Source of the DNA: Armatimonadota bacterium
GTDB lineage: Bacteria > Sysuimicrobiota > Sysuimicrobiia > Sysuimicrobiales > Sysuimicrobiaceae
NCBI GenBank assembly: GCA_031460175.1
Contig: JAVKGW010000003.1
Location: 1-64,000, forward strand
Length of the DNA stretch: 64,000 bases
Direction of reading: 5' to 3'
Position 1 is the first letter of the stretch, and every line of letters starts with the position of its first letter. The translations under genes and the position numbers were made by a program. Under the pieces are notes generated by a model. That model had not been told where the DNA came from. It saw only the letters and a list, made by a program, of their open reading frames with translations, and did not search any database. This document shows, in pieces, positions 63,280 to 64,000 of this stretch.

Positions 63280-63283
63280 CTCC

Positions 63284-63724
63284 TCACTCCTCCACCACGA
63301 ACTCCCCGTACATGGTGACGTCGTGCCCCGGTACCGTGCACACGTACCGGTACCGGCCCGGCCGGTCCGCTACGAACCGGATCTCCTCCCGCTCCCCGGG
63401 TCCCAGGACCCGGGTCTTCGCGCCGGGGAAGGCGGGCTCCAGATACGGGGCTCGCTCCCGCGGGCCCACCACCCACAGATCGTGCTGGAGGCGATCCCGG
63501 TTCTCCAGCACGAGCCGCACCGGCCGTCCCGTCCGGACCCGGAGGGTGGGGCCGGGGACGCGGCCGCCGAACCGCATCCCCACATCCGCGGTGACCACGA
63601 GGAGCTGTTCTCCGCCTGCCGACCGGCCCCCGGTCCGGCAGCCTACGAAGAAGGCCGCGAGGAGGAGGACCGTGAGGACGTTCCGGATCAGCCGTACGCG
63701 GCCCGCAGGATCCCGTACTCCCAA
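63284..63724 (-). CDS. Cupredoxin-domain lipoprotein
   Basis: About 146 residues with a lipobox (FFVGC, Cys at about residue 29) and a plastocyanin-type beta-sandwich. Type 1 copper ligands are visible: His in LQHDLWVVG and Cys, His and Met in YVCTVPGHDVTMYG. It is a small periplasmic or surface-attached electron carrier. No ATG or GTG is available in the right place; TTG at 63724 gives a normal signal sequence. It lies between FCSD-type flavoprotein and sulfur transporter genes and overlaps the former, so it may be the electron acceptor of sulfide oxidation. Confidence 0.8.
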   Translation of the reverse strand: MGVRDPAGRVRLIRNVLTVLLLAAFFVGCRTGGRSAGGEQLLVVTADVGMRFGGRVPGPTLRVRTGRPVRLVLENRDRLQHDLWVVGPRERAPYLEPAFPGAKTRVLGPGEREEIRFVADRPGRYRYVCTVPGHDVTMYGEFVVEE

Positions 63725-64000
63725 CGCTTCCGGTCCTCCACGTGCTTGGGACTGGCGGGCGCGGTTCGGCTGCGGGCTCCGACGGGCCGTCCCTCCCGGT
63801 CCCAGGCGGCCTCCACCAGGAGGGCCTCCCTGCGGGAGACGTAGGGCCAGCATTGGTTGAAGACGGGATCCGGTTCCCCCCGATCCCGCCCCAGGGCCCG
63901 GGCGATGGCGTAGGCGGCGTTGCGGCCCTGCAGGAAGGCGGTGAAGGCGGACTTGGTGAAGGGGGAAGCCGCCACGTCCCCGAACGCGTAGACGTTCTCC
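63688..64000 (-). CDS. Sulfide dehydrogenase flavoprotein (FCSD/FccB/SoxF-like), C-terminal end
   Basis: The reading frame is open from the window edge; the last 104 residues are visible. They read ENVYAFGDVAASPFTKSAF, GRNAAYAIARALG and NQCWPYVSRREALLVEAAWD, the conserved C-terminus of flavocytochrome c sulfide dehydrogenase flavoprotein subunits and their SoxF relatives. The Cys in NQCWP is one of the redox-active disulfide pair. These FAD enzymes oxidise sulfide (to polysulfide or S0) in the periplasm and hand electrons to a c-type cytochrome; here a cupredoxin gene follows. The N-terminus and any cytochrome subunit lie beyond the window. Confidence 0.85.
   Translation of the reverse strand, partial: ENVYAFGDVAASPFTKSAFTAFLQGRNAAYAIARALGRDRGEPDPVFNQCWPYVSRREALLVEAAWDREGRPVGARSRTAPASPKHVEDRKRWEYGILRAAYG

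Overview
The window is a very GC-rich (about 70% by eye), densely coded chromosomal segment from a diderm bacterium. Evidence for an outer membrane: an SLH-porin-like beta-barrel ending in an aromatic residue at the left edge, a PilQ secretin and a lipoprotein. EF-P has a Thermus-like KLGRG loop, and at least two genes appear to be transcribed with almost no leader, a habit known from Deinococcus-Thermus. I infer a deep-branching Terrabacteria lineage (Deinococcota, Armatimonadota or a neighbouring uncultured phylum), possibly thermophilic. The phylum cannot be fixed from this window. No rRNA, tRNA, CRISPR array, insertion sequence or phage gene was found.

Layout. (1) 1-2434: 3' part of an SLH-type porin, a strong hairpin, and a family 1 glycosidase. 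(2) 2689-14987: a single-direction catabolic and transport block. It starts at a good promoter overlapped by two palindromes and encodes a flavin reductase plus LLM flavin monooxygenase pair, a peptide-type ABC importer with no ATPase genes, an SDR, an alpha/beta hydrolase, a zinc alcohol dehydrogenase, and a complete Ugp/Mal-type sugar importer with a Tat-exported binding protein. (3) 15019-18931: MoxR ATPase, DUF58 and two VWA membrane proteins. (4) 18933-20888 (minus): guaB and a thermonuclease. (5) 20959-25132: a tandem nitroreductase of the SagB/ThcOx type, and a c-di-GMP phosphodiesterase (HD-GYP) facing a diguanylate cyclase with interlocked stop codons. (6) 25249-38011: a type IV pilus/pseudopilus cluster: minor pilins, a large PilX-like protein, PilM, N, O, a PilP-like protein, PilQ, a repeat lipoprotein, prepilin peptidase, and a GGDEF protein that has lost its active site but kept the c-di-GMP I-site. 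(7) 38029-50499: housekeeping genes efp, nusB, acyP, ispA, tlyA, nadK, recN, pyrG, NUDIX, xer recombinase, purine and pyrimidine nucleoside phosphorylases, and a kinase ORF that runs in frame into a 3-hydroxybutyryl-CoA dehydrogenase.

(8) 50529-64000 (all minus strand) is the most interesting region: a respiratory sulfur/molybdenum island. In transcription order it holds the C-terminal end of an FCSD-type sulfide dehydrogenase flavoprotein, a cupredoxin lipoprotein, a YeeE/TsuA-type sulfur transporter, a Tat-exported type II DMSO-reductase-family complex (alpha, beta and gamma subunits plus a TorD/NarJ-type chaperone), a frameshifted membrane sensor/HTH regulator, a membrane protein, a sulfite-oxidase-family enzyme with its mono-haem cytochrome c, and an aldo/keto reductase. 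The alpha and beta subunits resemble the nitrite oxidoreductase / periplasmic nitrate reductase branch of the family. My working hypothesis is periplasmic oxidation of reduced sulfur (sulfide, thiosulfate, sulfite) linked to, or regulated with, an NxrAB-like nitrogen or oxyanion oxidoreductase. The substrate of that complex cannot be read from sequence alone.
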